DNA of 64,000 nucleotides from an uncultured Ruminococcus sp. (GTDB taxonomy: Bacteria; Bacillota; Clostridia; Oscillospirales; Ruminococcaceae), in contig CANQWA010000004.1 of the NCBI GenBank assembly GCA_947627445.1, forward strand, positions 1-64,000, given 5' to 3'. The notes beneath the pieces are model-generated. The model saw nothing but the letters and a program-made list of their open reading frames with translations, was not told where the DNA came from and made no database searches. Positions within the stretch are counted from its first letter, which is position 1. Each line of letters opens with the position of its first letter. The translations under genes were made by a program, and so were the position numbers. Positions 26,327 to 35,551 of this stretch are shown here, one piece after another.

Positions 26327-26695
26327 ATGGAACACACGGTGATCCTCAATCAAAACCGAGATTTTTTGCGTCTGTATCAGCGGGGAAAAAAGATTGTATC
26401 GCCCTGTATGATTCTCTATGTACAGAAGACACGGCGAAAGGTCAATCGCCTCGGAATCACAGCAGGCAAAAAGATTGGCTGTGCCGTGAAACGGAATCGT
26501 GCCAAGCGGATCATCCGCCAGGCATATCGGGAGACAGAACATCTGCTTCCGGTGGGATTCGATCTGGTGATTGTGGCGCTGCCTTCCATTGTGGGATGCA
26601 GTTCGGTACAGCTTCGGAATTTTCTGGCAGGAAGCGGCAGAAAACGTTTGCAAAAGCTGATGGATACAGATAACAAAGGAGAAAAGCAAAAGTGA
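26327..26695 (+). CDS. rnpA: Ribonuclease P protein component
   Basis: A 122-residue basic protein that assists the RNase P RNA in trimming tRNA 5' leaders. The RNP motif is clear: [19 protein letters not shown] (about 46-64), with aromatic residues FLRLY near the N-terminus for leader binding. The ATG at 26327 follows AAGAGGCAAG; an in-frame ATG at 26258 would add 23 residues unlike RnpA. The stop overlaps the yidD start by 4 bp. Confidence 0.96.
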   Translation: MEHTVILNQNRDFLRLYQRGKKIVSPCMILYVQKTRRKVNRLGITAGKKIGCAVKRNRAKRIIRQAYRETEHLLPVGFDLVIVALPSIVGCSSVQLRNFLAGSGRKRLQKLMDTDNKGEKQK

Positions 26696-26967
26696 AGTAT
26701 ATCGCTGCGGCACTGATCCGTTTATATCAGCGGATCTCCAGACTGACACCTGGTGTCTGCCGGTTTTATCCCACTTGTTCCGGTTACGCCCATACAGCAA
26801 TCCTACGGTTCGGACTGATCCGTGGGGGATGGCTGGCTTTCCGGCGTATTCTGCGGTGTCATCCCTGGAATCCCGGCGGTATAGATCCTGTGCCGGAATT
26901 GTGGGAGCATGTGCCGGTGCGGATCTTTTTTGGAAGCAGATTCTCAATCAGCAAGAGAAAGGGATAA
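26692..26967 (+). CDS. yidD: Membrane protein insertion efficiency factor YidD
   Basis: A 91-residue protein of the YidD family. The conserved core [19 protein letters not shown] and [14 protein letters not shown] is complete. It is membrane-associated and helps YidC insert proteins. It begins with GTG overlapping the rnpA stop and is followed 6 bp later by yidC, the conserved order rnpA-yidD-yidC. Confidence 0.95.
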   Translation: MKYIAAALIRLYQRISRLTPGVCRFYPTCSGYAHTAILRFGLIRGGWLAFRRILRCHPWNPGGIDPVPELWEHVPVRIFFGSRFSISKRKG

Positions 26968-26973
26968 AAGAGA

Positions 26974-28134
26974 ATGGATTTTTTATATGATCTGTGTGGT
27001 CTGCCGTTTGGCTGGATCATGCGTCTGATCTATGATTGGGTGGACAATTATGCATTGGCGATCTTGGTCTTTACGATTTTCACCAAGCTGATTCTGTTCC
27101 CTATTTCCTATAAACAGCAGATGAATTCAGCAAAAATGCAGCGGCTGAATCCGAAAATGGCAAAGCTGAAGAAAAAGTACAAGGATGATCCCCAGAAGCT
27201 GCAGGAAGCGCAGATGCGGTTATACCAGGAAGAAAATGTCAATCCTGGTGCTTCTTGTCTGCCGATGTTTTTGCAGTTCTTCATTCTGTTTGGTATCTTG
27301 GATGTTGTGTATAAGCCTTTGTCTTTTATTCTGCGGATGAAAGATGATCTGATTGCCAAAGCATTTGAGGTGGTGCAGAATATTAACCCGGATTTGGCAA
27401 AACAGGGGACAAGTCTACGGCAAGAGCTGGCGATTTTAAGTGCGCATCACGATCATGCGTCTGATTTTGGAGAAGCCTTTGCGGGAACGGATTTTTCCGC
27501 CATGATGACGGAATTTTATGATAAATTCAACCTGTTTGGCGTCAATCTGGGACGTGTACCAGAACTGCATCCAGATGTCTGGAATGCCTCGTCTGTGGTG
27601 CTATTTCTGATTCCTTTTGCGTCCGGTCTGTTGCAACTGATCATGACCATTTATCAGCAGTTTGTGCAGAAAAAGCGGAATCCGGATATGCCAAATATGG
27701 GTTGCATGAATGTGATGCTGTATGTGATGCCGGTGTTTTCGGTATGGTTTGCATTTAATGTACCGGCTGGCGTTGGTTTTTACTGGGCATGTTCTTCCTT
27801 TTTCTCTATGATACAGATCATTGGTCTGAACATGTACTTTACAAAGGAACGTGTCGAAAAGCTATGTGAAAAGGAAAACAAAAAACTGCAAAAAAAATAT
27901 GCAAACGGCAAAAAGACACTGATGCAGCGTATGATGGATCAGCAGAATCTTACAGAGGGACAGGTAAAGAGACAGCGGTATGCGGAAGAAACAAAGGATA
28001 TGTCTCGTTCTGAATTGACAAAGTATAACCAGCAGGTTCTGAAGGATGCAAGAAGGCGTATGGCAGAGAAATATGGCGAGGCGTATGATTCCGAGCAGGA
28101 AAAAGATTCAGGGAATGAAAGTAATGAATCTTGA
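26974..28134 (+). CDS. yidC: Membrane protein insertase YidC/OxaA
   Basis: A 386-residue YidC/Oxa1 insertase. Five membrane segments are expected: about 20-45, 95-115, 205-225, 245-262 and 265-285. KMQRLNPKMAKLKKKYKDD is the usual cytoplasmic coiled region. The Gram-positive form lacks the large periplasmic domain, as here, though a segment of about 75 residues (roughly 120-195) between segments two and three is longer than in Bacillus SpoIIIJ. The tail is long, lysine-rich and suited to ribosome binding. No lipoprotein signal is visible. It overlaps the next frame's upstream ATG. Confidence 0.95.
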   Translation: MDFLYDLCGLPFGWIMRLIYDWVDNYALAILVFTIFTKLILFPISYKQQMNSAKMQRLNPKMAKLKKKYKDDPQKLQEAQMRLYQEENVNPGASCLPMFLQFFILFGILDVVYKPLSFILRMKDDLIAKAFEVVQNINPDLAKQGTSLRQELAILSAHHDHASDFGEAFAGTDFSAMMTEFYDKFNLFGVNLGRVPELHPDVWNASSVVLFLIPFASGLLQLIMTIYQQFVQKKRNPDMPNMGCMNVMLYVMPVFSVWFAFNVPAGVGFYWACSSFFSMIQIIGLNMYFTKERVEKLCEKENKKLQKKYANGKKTLMQRMMDQQNLTEGQVKRQRYAEETKDMSRSELTKYNQQVLKDARRRMAEKYGEAYDSEQEKDSGNESNES

Positions 28135-28157
28135 TGATGAGAAAGGGTGGATATGTG

Positions 28158-29210
28158 ATGAAAGAACAATTTACGGCGAAAACTATTGAGGAAGCGAAAG
28201 CGTTAGCAGTCGAAAAATTTGGCGTTTCTGCGGATCAGATTGTGTTCCGCATTCTGGAAGAACCCAAGAAGGGCGGTTTTTTGGGAATTGGCAAACGTGA
28301 GGCTGTGATCGAAGCTTTTTATGAACAGCCGGAAGAAGCCGCAGAAGAGAAAGTCGAAGCAAAACCGGTACAAAAGCCGGAGAAAAAACCAGTTTTTCAG
28401 CCGGCAGAAGAAGTAGTTTCTACTGCTAAAACAACGGTACACAAACAGACTTCTGATACGGATATCCAAGAAAAAACTTCTGCTTCTGAGACAGATCAGA
28501 AAGCGGATCAGCAGATGACGCTGGGTATTGAATCTGAGCCTATTGAAGAGATTCTGACAGAGAAGACTATGACATCTGGTCTGATTCAGGCAAAGAAGTA
28601 CATTCAGGATGTCTATGGTGCAATGGGTATTGTTGTGGATGTTGTTGTGATGCGGACAAAAAATGGCATCCGTATAGAAATCAGCAACGAAAACAAGAGC
28701 GGCACCATCATTGGCAGACGAGGAGAGACTCTGGATTCCATTCAGTATCTGGTTTCGATTCTGGTGAACAAAGATAGCGAAGAGTATTCTCGTGTGTTGC
28801 TGGATAGCAATGGTTATCGGGAAAAGAGACGGAAGACGCTGGAATCTTTGGCAGAAAAAATTGCAAAAGGTGTTCTGCGTACCGGTCGATCCAATTCGTT
28901 AGAGCCTATGAATCCCTATGAAAGACGAATCATTCACAGCCGTATTTCGGAGATTGAGGGTGTTTCTTCCCGTAGTGTGGGTGAGGATCCTTATCGGAAG
29001 GTCATTGTCTCTCTGGATCATCCGAAAAAGGGTGGCTATCGGAAAAATGGACACGGCAACGGCGGTAAACGTCCTTATCGGGAAAAGAAACCAGAGGATT
29101 ATAAGCGGAAGAATCTGGATTCGATGAAGACCAGCTTTGAGCGGGATTATAAGAAACCGAAGCCGGAGGATGAGCTGAATGCTGGGTTGTATGGGAAGAT
29201 TGAATTCTAA
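28158..29210 (+). CDS. jag: Jag / KhpB RNA-binding protein (SpoIIIJ-associated)
   Basis: A 350-residue protein. Jag_N domain (about 1-52, with EPKKGGFLGIG), a low-complexity acidic linker (about 55-140), KH domain (about 155-225, with GTIIGRRGETLDSIQYLV) and R3H domain (about 230-290, with MNPYERRIIHS). The C-terminus is a basic glycine-rich tail. In Bacillota KhpB binds many mRNAs and affects cell division. The ATG after AAAGGGTGG is used; the frame is open 9 codons upstream. Follows yidC, as usual. Confidence 0.95.
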   Translation: MKEQFTAKTIEEAKALAVEKFGVSADQIVFRILEEPKKGGFLGIGKREAVIEAFYEQPEEAAEEKVEAKPVQKPEKKPVFQPAEEVVSTAKTTVHKQTSDTDIQEKTSASETDQKADQQMTLGIESEPIEEILTEKTMTSGLIQAKKYIQDVYGAMGIVVDVVVMRTKNGIRIEISNENKSGTIIGRRGETLDSIQYLVSILVNKDSEEYSRVLLDSNGYREKRRKTLESLAEKIAKGVLRTGRSNSLEPMNPYERRIIHSRISEIEGVSSRSVGEDPYRKVIVSLDHPKKGGYRKNGHGNGGKRPYREKKPEDYKRKNLDSMKTSFERDYKKPKPEDELNAGLYGKIEF

Positions 29211-29239
29211 TTTCGTGCATGTATGACGAATGTTAACAG

Positions 29240-29269
29240 AACGGGCTGTTTGATTGCAGCCCGTTTTTT
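29240..29269 (+). terminator. Terminator between jag and mnmE
   Basis: AACGGGCTG (29240-29248) and CAGCCCGTT (29257-29265) pair, followed by T residues to 29269. The mnmE ribosome binding site comes directly after, so it is probably a partial terminator. Confidence 0.8.
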
Positions 29270-29283
29270 GCAGGAGGTTTGTG

Positions 29284-30648
29284 ATGGATACGATTGCTGC
29301 AATTGCAACACCCCATGCTGCCGGTGGAATCGCTGTGATCCGGATTTCCGGTTCACAGGCACTGGAAATTGCTGAAAAATGCTTTCAGAGTGTCAGCGGA
29401 AAACATGTTGCAAATATGAAAGGATATACTTGTGCTTATGGCAAATTTCTGGATCATTCCGGAAAGATTTTAGACGACGGGATTCTGACAGTGTTTCGTT
29501 CACCCCACAGTTATACCGGCGAGGACGTGGTTGAGTTTTCTTGTCACGGCGGTATTTATGTGACGCAGCAGATTTTGGAAGCAGTTTTGCAGTCCGGGGC
29601 AGTTGCGGCACAAGCCGGTGAATTCACCAAGCGTGGATTTCTATCCGGAAAGATGACACTGACACAGGCGGAAGCCGTGATGGATGTGATTGGTGCAGCA
29701 GGAAAGCGTGAACTGGAGTTTGCACGGGCACAGCAGGAGGGAAAGTTATTTCAGCGTGTACAGAAAATTTCTCAGAAATTGGTGCAATGTCTGGGAAATT
29801 TGGCTGCATGGGCGGATTATCCAGAGGATGAGATTCCAGCTGTGACTGGAGATGGACTAAGATCGGATTTACTTTCTGTCAAAAAACTTCTGGAACAGAC
29901 GCTGGATACATATCATTATGGGAAGATTATGCAGTCCGGTATTTCTACTGTGATCGTAGGTAAACCAAATGTTGGTAAATCTACAATATTTAATCTATTG
30001 TCGGGATGGAATCGAAGTATTGTCACAGATATTGCCGGCACAACCCGGGATGTGGTAGAAGAAAAAGTTTGTTTAGGGGATGTGACGCTGCGGCTCTGGG
30101 ATACTGCTGGGCTACGGGAGACTGCGGATGTGATCGAAAAAATTGGTGTACAGATTGCAGAAAAACGTTTGAACGAAGCGGATTTGATTCTTGCAGTATT
30201 TGATACTACTCGTCCGTTGGATGAGGATGATCTGAGATTGTTGCAGCAGCTGCCGGACAAGCCAGTGGTTGCTGTTGCCAATAAGTCAGACGGTGTACAG
30301 AAATTGGATTTGGAGTTATTACGGGAGAATTTTACACATGTAATTGTGATGTCATCTAAGACAGGTCATGGGTTGGAGAAACTTCGGCAGACGATTGAGA
30401 AGATATTTGATCAGGAACAAGTGATACCAGAGATGGGAATTGTTGCCAATGCCCGTCAGAAACAATGCGTGGAGAATGCATTAAAACAGATTTGTTTGGC
30501 TTTGGACGTGTTGGAAAATGGTGAGATGCTGGATGCTGTGACGGTGCTGCTGGAAGAAGCTTTAGATGCATTGTTGATGTTGACAGGAGAGAGAGTTTCA
30601 GAAGTTGTGGTTCAGGATGTGTTTTCGCGGTTTTGTGTGGGAAAATAG
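29284..30648 (+). CDS. mnmE: tRNA modification GTPase MnmE
   Basis: A 454-residue GTPase that, with MnmG, adds the carboxymethylaminomethyl group to the wobble uridine of tRNAs. N-terminal folate-binding domain (about 1-118, with SPHSYTGEDVVE), helical domain, and a G domain inserted at about 215-370 with GKPNVGKST, DIAGTTRD, DTAG and NKSD. The C-terminal CVGK motif, with the catalytic cysteine, is the final four residues. GGAGG precedes the ATG by 6 nt. First of the mnmE-mnmG-rsmG group. Confidence 0.97.
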   Translation: MDTIAAIATPHAAGGIAVIRISGSQALEIAEKCFQSVSGKHVANMKGYTCAYGKFLDHSGKILDDGILTVFRSPHSYTGEDVVEFSCHGGIYVTQQILEAVLQSGAVAAQAGEFTKRGFLSGKMTLTQAEAVMDVIGAAGKRELEFARAQQEGKLFQRVQKISQKLVQCLGNLAAWADYPEDEIPAVTGDGLRSDLLSVKKLLEQTLDTYHYGKIMQSGISTVIVGKPNVGKSTIFNLLSGWNRSIVTDIAGTTRDVVEEKVCLGDVTLRLWDTAGLRETADVIEKIGVQIAEKRLNEADLILAVFDTTRPLDEDDLRLLQQLPDKPVVAVANKSDGVQKLDLELLRENFTHVIVMSSKTGHGLEKLRQTIEKIFDQEQVIPEMGIVANARQKQCVENALKQICLALDVLENGEMLDAVTVLLEEALDALLMLTGERVSEVVVQDVFSRFCVGK

Positions 30649-30665
30649 GCTGCGTTTTTTTGACA

Positions 30666-30681
30666 TGTTTCACGTGAAACA
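30666..30681. promoter_or_regulatory. parS site 1
   Basis: TGTTTCACGTGAAACA is a perfect match to the ParB (Spo0J) binding consensus TGTTNCACGTGAAACA. It lies 18 bp after mnmE. Confidence 0.93.
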
Positions 30682-30686
30682 TTAAA

Positions 30687-30860
30687 GACAAACCCGCACA
30701 AAGAGCGACTAACGGCTTTGCACGTCATCTGCTTGCCTATTTTCCGTCCTATTTCACCAAAATGCTCGTGAATACACCAAGTATTCCCTCCGCTTTTGGT
30801 TTCATCTGACGAAAAATCTGACGGCGCATCTGACGCACCATCTTTGTGCGGGTTTGCCTT
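30687..30860. repeat. MITE-like element with 17-bp terminal inverted repeats
   Basis: GACAAACCCGCACAAAG (30687-30703) is mirrored by CTTTGTGCGGGTTTGCC (30842-30858) with one mismatch at the outer end. The about 140 bp between carry no gene and contain ATCTGACG three times. Starts 5 bp after the parS site. Likely a small non-autonomous mobile repeat. Confidence 0.7.
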
Positions 30861-30919
30861 AGAACTGGTCCACAACTTGGATGTGGACAGATTCTGTTGA
30901 GCAGAGGAAAGTGATTAAA

Positions 30920-32800
30920 ATGTATGAAATGGGTCAATATGATGTGGCAGTCATCGGTGCCGGACATGCCGGTGTAGAAGCAGCAATTGCCGCTGCCCGG
31001 CTTGGCTGCCAGACGGTGCTGTTTACGATCTCATTGGATCAGATTGCAAATATGCCTTGTAATCCCTCTATCGGTGGAACGGCAAAGGGACATCTGGTAC
31101 GTGAGATTGATGCGCTGGGCGGCGTTATGGGAAAGGCGGCAGATGCTTGCTTTTTACAAAGTCGAATGCTGAACCGTGGTAAAGGTCCGGCAGTGCATAG
31201 TCTTCGGGTGCAGGCGGATCGGGTGAAGTATCACAACTATATGAAAAAACTCTGTGAAAGTACAGAGAATCTGGAAGTAAAACAGGCGGAGATTGCGGAA
31301 ATTTTGGTGGAAAACGGCAGTATTAGAGGAATTGTGACGACATTGCAGGCCATGTATCAGGTGAATGCAGTTGTAATTGCTACGGGAACTTATTTGAATG
31401 GGAAAATTCATGTGGGACAGGTTTCTTATGAAAGCGGACCGGATGCTGCTCTTCCTAGTCGAGCACTTGGAAAAAATCTCCGGGAGCTTGGTCTGCGGAT
31501 GAATCGGTTTAAGACTGGAACGCCTTGTCGTGTGCATCGCAGAAGCATTGATTTTGAGGCAATGGAGAAACAGGATGGTGATGAAGAAATCGTGCCGTTT
31601 TCCTTTGCATCGAATGCTGAGGAGATGAAAAATCAAGTTTCTTGTTATATCACGTATACGAATGAAGAAACGCATCGGATTATTCGAGAAAATCTGCATC
31701 GGTCGCCTTTGTTCACTGGACAGATTGAGGGAATTGGACCTCGATATTGTCCTTCGATTGAGACAAAAATTGTTCGGTTTGCGGACAAACCAAGGCATCA
31801 GCTTTTTGTTGAGCCGATGGGAACTGATACAGAGGAATTTTACTTACAGGGCATGTCCTCATCTCTACCGGAAGATGTGCAGCTGGCATTTCTTAGAACC
31901 ATCCGGGGTCTGGAACATGTGGAGATCATGCGCCCTGCCTATGCCATTGAATATGACTGTGTGGATCCGACGGAACTTCGTGCTACATTAGAATGTAAAA
32001 AAATCAGCGGATTGTTTGGTGCTGGGCAGTTCAACGGCAGCTCTGGTTATGAGGAAGCGGCTGCTCAGGGTTTGATTGCCGGAATCAATGCAGCTTTATT
32101 GGCACAAAAAAAACCGTTGTTTGTATTGGATCGAGCTTCCTCTTATATTGGTACACTGATCGATGATCTGGTGACCAAAGGGTGTGAAGATCCTTATCGT
32201 ATGATGACTTCACGCAGTGAGTATCGCCTGATTCTGCGGCAAGATAATGCGGATCAGAGATTGATGCCCTATGGATATCAGCTTGGATTGATTTCTGAGG
32301 AGACATATCAGGCAATGCTGAAAAAATATTGGTTGGTGGAACAGGAAAAGAAACGTCTGGAACATACAAATGCTGCACCTTCTGCGGAATTCAATCGCTT
32401 TTTGATGGAACATGGTACAACAGAAATGACTACCGGATGCAAATTGGCAGATTTGATACGCCGTCCTCAGTTGAGTTATGAAATGCTGAAACCATTTGAT
32501 GGTGAACGGCAGGAATTGTCTCATGCTGTCAAGGAACAGGTGGAAATTCAACTCAAATATGATGGTTATATTGGTAAGCAACTGGCACAGATTGAACGAA
32601 TGCGAAAGCTGGAGCATATGCACCTGCCGGAAAACGTAGACTATATGACGATTCGTGGACTGCGTCTGGAAGCGGCAGAAAAGCTGAATGCGCATCGTCC
32701 ACAGAATCTGGGACAGGCAAGTCGAATTTCTGGTGTATCTCCAGCGGATATTTCTGTTTTGATGGTGTGGGATACCATGAACCGGGAGGTGAAAGAATGA
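30920..32800 (+). CDS. mnmG: tRNA uridine 5-carboxymethylaminomethyl synthase MnmG (GidA)
   Basis: A 626-residue FAD enzyme, partner of MnmE. The Rossmann FAD motif [12 protein letters not shown] (about 9-20) and NPSIGG / RAVHS-like GPAVHSLR region are present, together with the conserved C-terminal GLR and [11 protein letters not shown] segment. The ATG at 30920 follows AGAGGAAAG. The stop overlaps the start of rsmG by 4 bp. The upstream gap holds a parS site and a MITE-like repeat, so mnmG probably has its own promoter or is read from mnmE. Confidence 0.97.
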   Translation: MYEMGQYDVAVIGAGHAGVEAAIAAARLGCQTVLFTISLDQIANMPCNPSIGGTAKGHLVREIDALGGVMGKAADACFLQSRMLNRGKGPAVHSLRVQADRVKYHNYMKKLCESTENLEVKQAEIAEILVENGSIRGIVTTLQAMYQVNAVVIATGTYLNGKIHVGQVSYESGPDAALPSRALGKNLRELGLRMNRFKTGTPCRVHRRSIDFEAMEKQDGDEEIVPFSFASNAEEMKNQVSCYITYTNEETHRIIRENLHRSPLFTGQIEGIGPRYCPSIETKIVRFADKPRHQLFVEPMGTDTEEFYLQGMSSSLPEDVQLAFLRTIRGLEHVEIMRPAYAIEYDCVDPTELRATLECKKISGLFGAGQFNGSSGYEEAAAQGLIAGINAALLAQKKPLFVLDRASSYIGTLIDDLVTKGCEDPYRMMTSRSEYRLILRQDNADQRLMPYGYQLGLISEETYQAMLKKYWLVEQEKKRLEHTNAAPSAEFNRFLMEHGTTEMTTGCKLADLIRRPQLSYEMLKPFDGERQELSHAVKEQVEIQLKYDGYIGKQLAQIERMRKLEHMHLPENVDYMTIRGLRLEAAEKLNAHRPQNLGQASRISGVSPADISVLMVWDTMNREVKE

Positions 32801-33507
32801 CGGTTTCTTTTGATATGGCAAAGAACTATTTCAAGGAGAGCGGTCTGGAATTGCGTGAATTTCAATATCAACAGCTTTCTGTATATCTGCACGAATTGAT
32901 AAAAGCAAACACGCATATCAACCTCACGGCAATTACAGAACCTGTGGAGATCTGGAAGAAGCATTTTCTGGATTCTGCAGTGTTGCTGCAAAAAGTAAAG
33001 CTTCCTTTGGGAGAATCTTGTTTAGATGTGGGAACTGGTGCAGGATTTCCAGGGATGGTGTTGGCGATATTAAGACCGGATCTCAAAATCACACTATTGG
33101 ATAGTCTGCAAAAGCGAATCGGATTTTTAACGCATCTCATCGAAACGTTAGGAATAGATCATATTCAGTGTGTGCATGGGCGTGCAGAGAATGCAGGCAA
33201 AAATGTTGAATATCGGGAACAATTTGACTTTGTGACTGCAAGAGCTGTGGCTCCTTTGCCGATATTGATGGAATATTGTCTGCCTTTTGTAAAGATCGGC
33301 GGCAGTTTTGCTGCAATGAAAGGTCCGAGTGAAAGTGTTGCTGATGGAAAACAAGCGGCAGCTGTTCTTGGCGGGGAGATGATTTCTGAAGAGTATTATG
33401 ATCTTTTCGATGTGGGTAAGAGACAGATCATTCTCATACATAAGACAGATCATACACCGGAAAAATATCCCCGACGAAGCGATAAAGTAAAAAAGAATCC
33501 ACTGTAA
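32797..33507 (+). CDS. rsmG: 16S rRNA (guanine-527-N7)-methyltransferase RsmG (GidB)
   Basis: A 236-residue SAM-dependent methyltransferase that modifies G527 of 16S rRNA. Motif [11 protein letters not shown] (about 73-82), the HFLDS segment and the TARAVAPLP catalytic loop are clear. The start overlaps the mnmG stop as ATGA. Loss of this enzyme gives low-level streptomycin resistance in other bacteria. The C-terminal lysine/arginine-rich tail is slightly long. Confidence 0.96.
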   Translation: MTVSFDMAKNYFKESGLELREFQYQQLSVYLHELIKANTHINLTAITEPVEIWKKHFLDSAVLLQKVKLPLGESCLDVGTGAGFPGMVLAILRPDLKITLLDSLQKRIGFLTHLIETLGIDHIQCVHGRAENAGKNVEYREQFDFVTARAVAPLPILMEYCLPFVKIGGSFAAMKGPSESVADGKQAAAVLGGEMISEEYYDLFDVGKRQIILIHKTDHTPEKYPRRSDKVKKNPL

Positions 33508-33664
33508 ATTTACAGGTTGATATGCCTAATGTTCTAAATTATTTATCGCAGATTTTGGCACAAGTTTTTTTGTTCCGATAAGACTTTTTTGAAGATTCGC
33601 TGGAAAATATTCCTTTTCCGGTGGATCTTTTGCTTTTATTGGAATTTAGGGTTGTTTTTTTCTC

Positions 33665-33724
33665 TGGCAATCATTTCCCGAATCTGTTACAATAGAGATA
33701 GAAGGCCAGCCTGAAATTCAGGCT
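33665..33724 (+). promoter_or_regulatory. Probable noc promoter and leader hairpin
   Basis: TGGCAA (33665-33670), 17 bp, TACAAT (33688-33693) is a weak sigma-A-like promoter. Shortly after it AGCCTGA/TCAGGCT (33708-33714 / 33718-33724) forms a tight hairpin in the leader. The 250-bp gap shows no other feature. Confidence 0.45.
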
Positions 33725-33756
33725 AAGGTAAATTGTGACAAGAAAGGAATTACATT

Positions 33757-34575
33757 ATGTCAGGATTTTTAACATTTACAAAAGAAAAGCCCATCAATCG
33801 TGTTGTTGAAGTGGAAATCGGAGAGATTGTGCCAAATCCTCATCAGCCCAGAACAGATTTTGACCTTGCCGATATCCAGTCATTGGCGGAGAGTATTGCC
33901 CAGAATGGCATTTTACAGCCACTGACGGTACGGCGAGGCAATGGCTGTTATGAATTGATTGCAGGAGAACGACGGCTCAGAGCAGCTAAATTAAGCGGAA
34001 TGCATGCTGTTCCTTGTATTGTTCTGGATATTAGTTCACGAAATTCTGCAATTATGGCATTGGTCGAGAATATTCAGCGGCAAAATTTATCCTTTTTTGA
34101 TGAAGCGACTGCTATTGAACGTTTGATTACCTATTATGGTATGACACAGGAGGATGCGGCTGCAAAACTGGGAAAGGCGCAGAGTACCATTGCCAATAAA
34201 CTTCGTCTGCTGCGTCTGACATCGGACGAGCGCGAAATAATTATGAAATACAATCTGACAGAACGTCATGCCAGAGCGTTGCTGCGTCTTGCAGCGCCAA
34301 CAGAACGATTGACTGTATTGGAGAAGGTCGTCAAAAATAATCTAAATGTGGAGAAAACGGAAGCAGCTGTAGAGGAGTTGATGGGAAAAAAGCGAACGAA
34401 AGAAAGTTATAAGAAACGGAGCAAAGTGTTCCAGAATGTGCGGATATTTGTGAATACCATCACAAGAGCCGTGGAAACCATGCAAGCAGCGGGAATTCAG
34501 GCGGATTCGCAGAAAATTCAGCGGGAAAATTACATTGAATACCGGGTGAGAATTCCCATTGGAGAGAAAGAATAG
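33757..34575 (+). CDS. noc: ParB-family nucleoid-occlusion-type protein (Noc-like)
   Basis: A 272-residue ParB-fold protein. N-terminal ParB/Srx-like nuclease-fold domain (about 15-110) includes NPHQPRTDFD, GERRLRAAK and LVENIQRQNL (the CTP-binding C-motifs); then a helix-turn-helix (about 120-180, KLGKAQSTIANKLRLLRL). It lies between rsmG and parA-parB, exactly where noc is in Bacillus. It should bind DNA near the origin and block division over the nucleoid, but without testing it cannot be told apart from a second Spo0J. The Bacillus Noc amphipathic N-terminal helix may be reduced: the start is MSGFLTFTKEK. AAAGGAA precedes the ATG. Confidence 0.85.
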   Translation: MSGFLTFTKEKPINRVVEVEIGEIVPNPHQPRTDFDLADIQSLAESIAQNGILQPLTVRRGNGCYELIAGERRLRAAKLSGMHAVPCIVLDISSRNSAIMALVENIQRQNLSFFDEATAIERLITYYGMTQEDAAAKLGKAQSTIANKLRLLRLTSDEREIIMKYNLTERHARALLRLAAPTERLTVLEKVVKNNLNVEKTEAAVEELMGKKRTKESYKKRSKVFQNVRIFVNTITRAVETMQAAGIQADSQKIQRENYIEYRVRIPIGEKE

Positions 34576-34584
34576 TGCTGCCAT

Positions 34585-34622
34585 GTCCTGATGTTTCACA
34601 TGAAACATCAGGACAAATTTTT
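34585..34622 (+). terminator. noc terminator hairpin that contains a parS-like site (parS 2)
   Basis: GTCCTGATGTTTCA (34585-34598) and TGAAACATCAGGAC (34601-34614) are perfect 14-bp arms with a 2-base centre, followed by AAATTTTT. The middle, TGTTTCACATGAAACA (34592-34607), matches parS at 15 of 16 positions. The element thus looks like both a transcription terminator and a ParB site. Confidence 0.75.
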
Positions 34623-34660
34623 GCAGTAAGAGATCAAATTGGTGAAATTTTATTTTTCTC

Positions 34661-34689
34661 TTTACTTTTCCATGCAATCGTGCTATAAT
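34661..34689 (+). promoter_or_regulatory. parA-parB promoter
   Basis: TTTACT (34661-34666), 17 bp, TATAAT (34684-34689), about 40 bp before parA. Confidence 0.75.
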
Positions 34690-34729
34690 AAATGTTGTAA
34701 TATGATTCTATACGAAAGGAGGAGTTGAC

Positions 34730-35551
34730 GTGGGTATTGTCTACGCTGTCGCCAACCAAAAAGGCGGCGTAGGAAAATCGACTACAGTTGTCAATCTGGG
34801 TGCATATCTTGGTTCACGTGGCTATCGGGTACTTTGTGTGGATATTGATCCGCAAGGCAACACGACAACCGGTTTCGGCGTGAAAAAGAAACATTTGACG
34901 ACTTCTACCTATGAAGTTCTGACTGGAAAAAATACGATACAGGAATCTATTATTCGTACGCAATTTGAAAATGTCAGTTTGCTTCCTGCCAAAAATACGT
35001 TGGCTGGTGCAGAATTAGAAATCTCTGACATGGATAACCGTATGAGTCGCCTGAAAATGCAGCTTCTCACCTGTAATTTGGACTATGATTATATTTTCAT
35101 TGATTGTCCTCCGGCACTGGGACTCCTGACGATAAATGGATTGGTAGCAGCCAATCAGCTTTTGATCCCGATGCTGGCGGAATTCTATGCACTGGAAGGA
35201 TTATCTCAACTGACAAATACCATTAAAGTTGTACGAAGTAACTACAATCCGTCATTGGATATCCGGGGAATTTTATTTGTGATGTTTGATCCGCGATTGA
35301 ATGTCTCCAAGCAAGTGGAAGATGAAGTGAAAAAATACTTTCCCGGAAAGGTATTTCAGACAAAAATTCCCCGAAACGTCAGGCTATCTGAAGCTCCCAG
35401 TCACGGCAAACCTGTGATGTATTATGACAAACTTTCCAAAGGTGCAGAAGCCTACGCACAACTGGGTGCAGAACTGCTGGGCGAAAAGCTGCCGGAAAAG
35501 AAAAAACGTTTGACTATTTTTGGAAAAAAGAAGGAGCGTGAAGAAGAATGA
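34730..35551 (+). CDS. parA: Chromosome-partitioning ATPase ParA (Soj)
   Basis: A 273-residue deviant-Walker ATPase. Deviant Walker A KGGVGKSTT (about 10-18) with its signature lysine, Walker A' DIDPQGNTTTGFG and Walker B YIFIDCPPALG. Together with ParB it moves and orients origins and, in Bacillus, regulates DnaA. The start is a GTG 9 nt after GGAGG. The stop overlaps parB by 4 bp (ATGA). A basic tail (KKRLTIFGKKKE) extends slightly beyond Soj. Confidence 0.97.
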   Translation: MGIVYAVANQKGGVGKSTTVVNLGAYLGSRGYRVLCVDIDPQGNTTTGFGVKKKHLTTSTYEVLTGKNTIQESIIRTQFENVSLLPAKNTLAGAELEISDMDNRMSRLKMQLLTCNLDYDYIFIDCPPALGLLTINGLVAANQLLIPMLAEFYALEGLSQLTNTIKVVRSNYNPSLDIRGILFVMFDPRLNVSKQVEDEVKKYFPGKVFQTKIPRNVRLSEAPSHGKPVMYYDKLSKGAEAYAQLGAELLGEKLPEKKKRLTIFGKKKEREEE

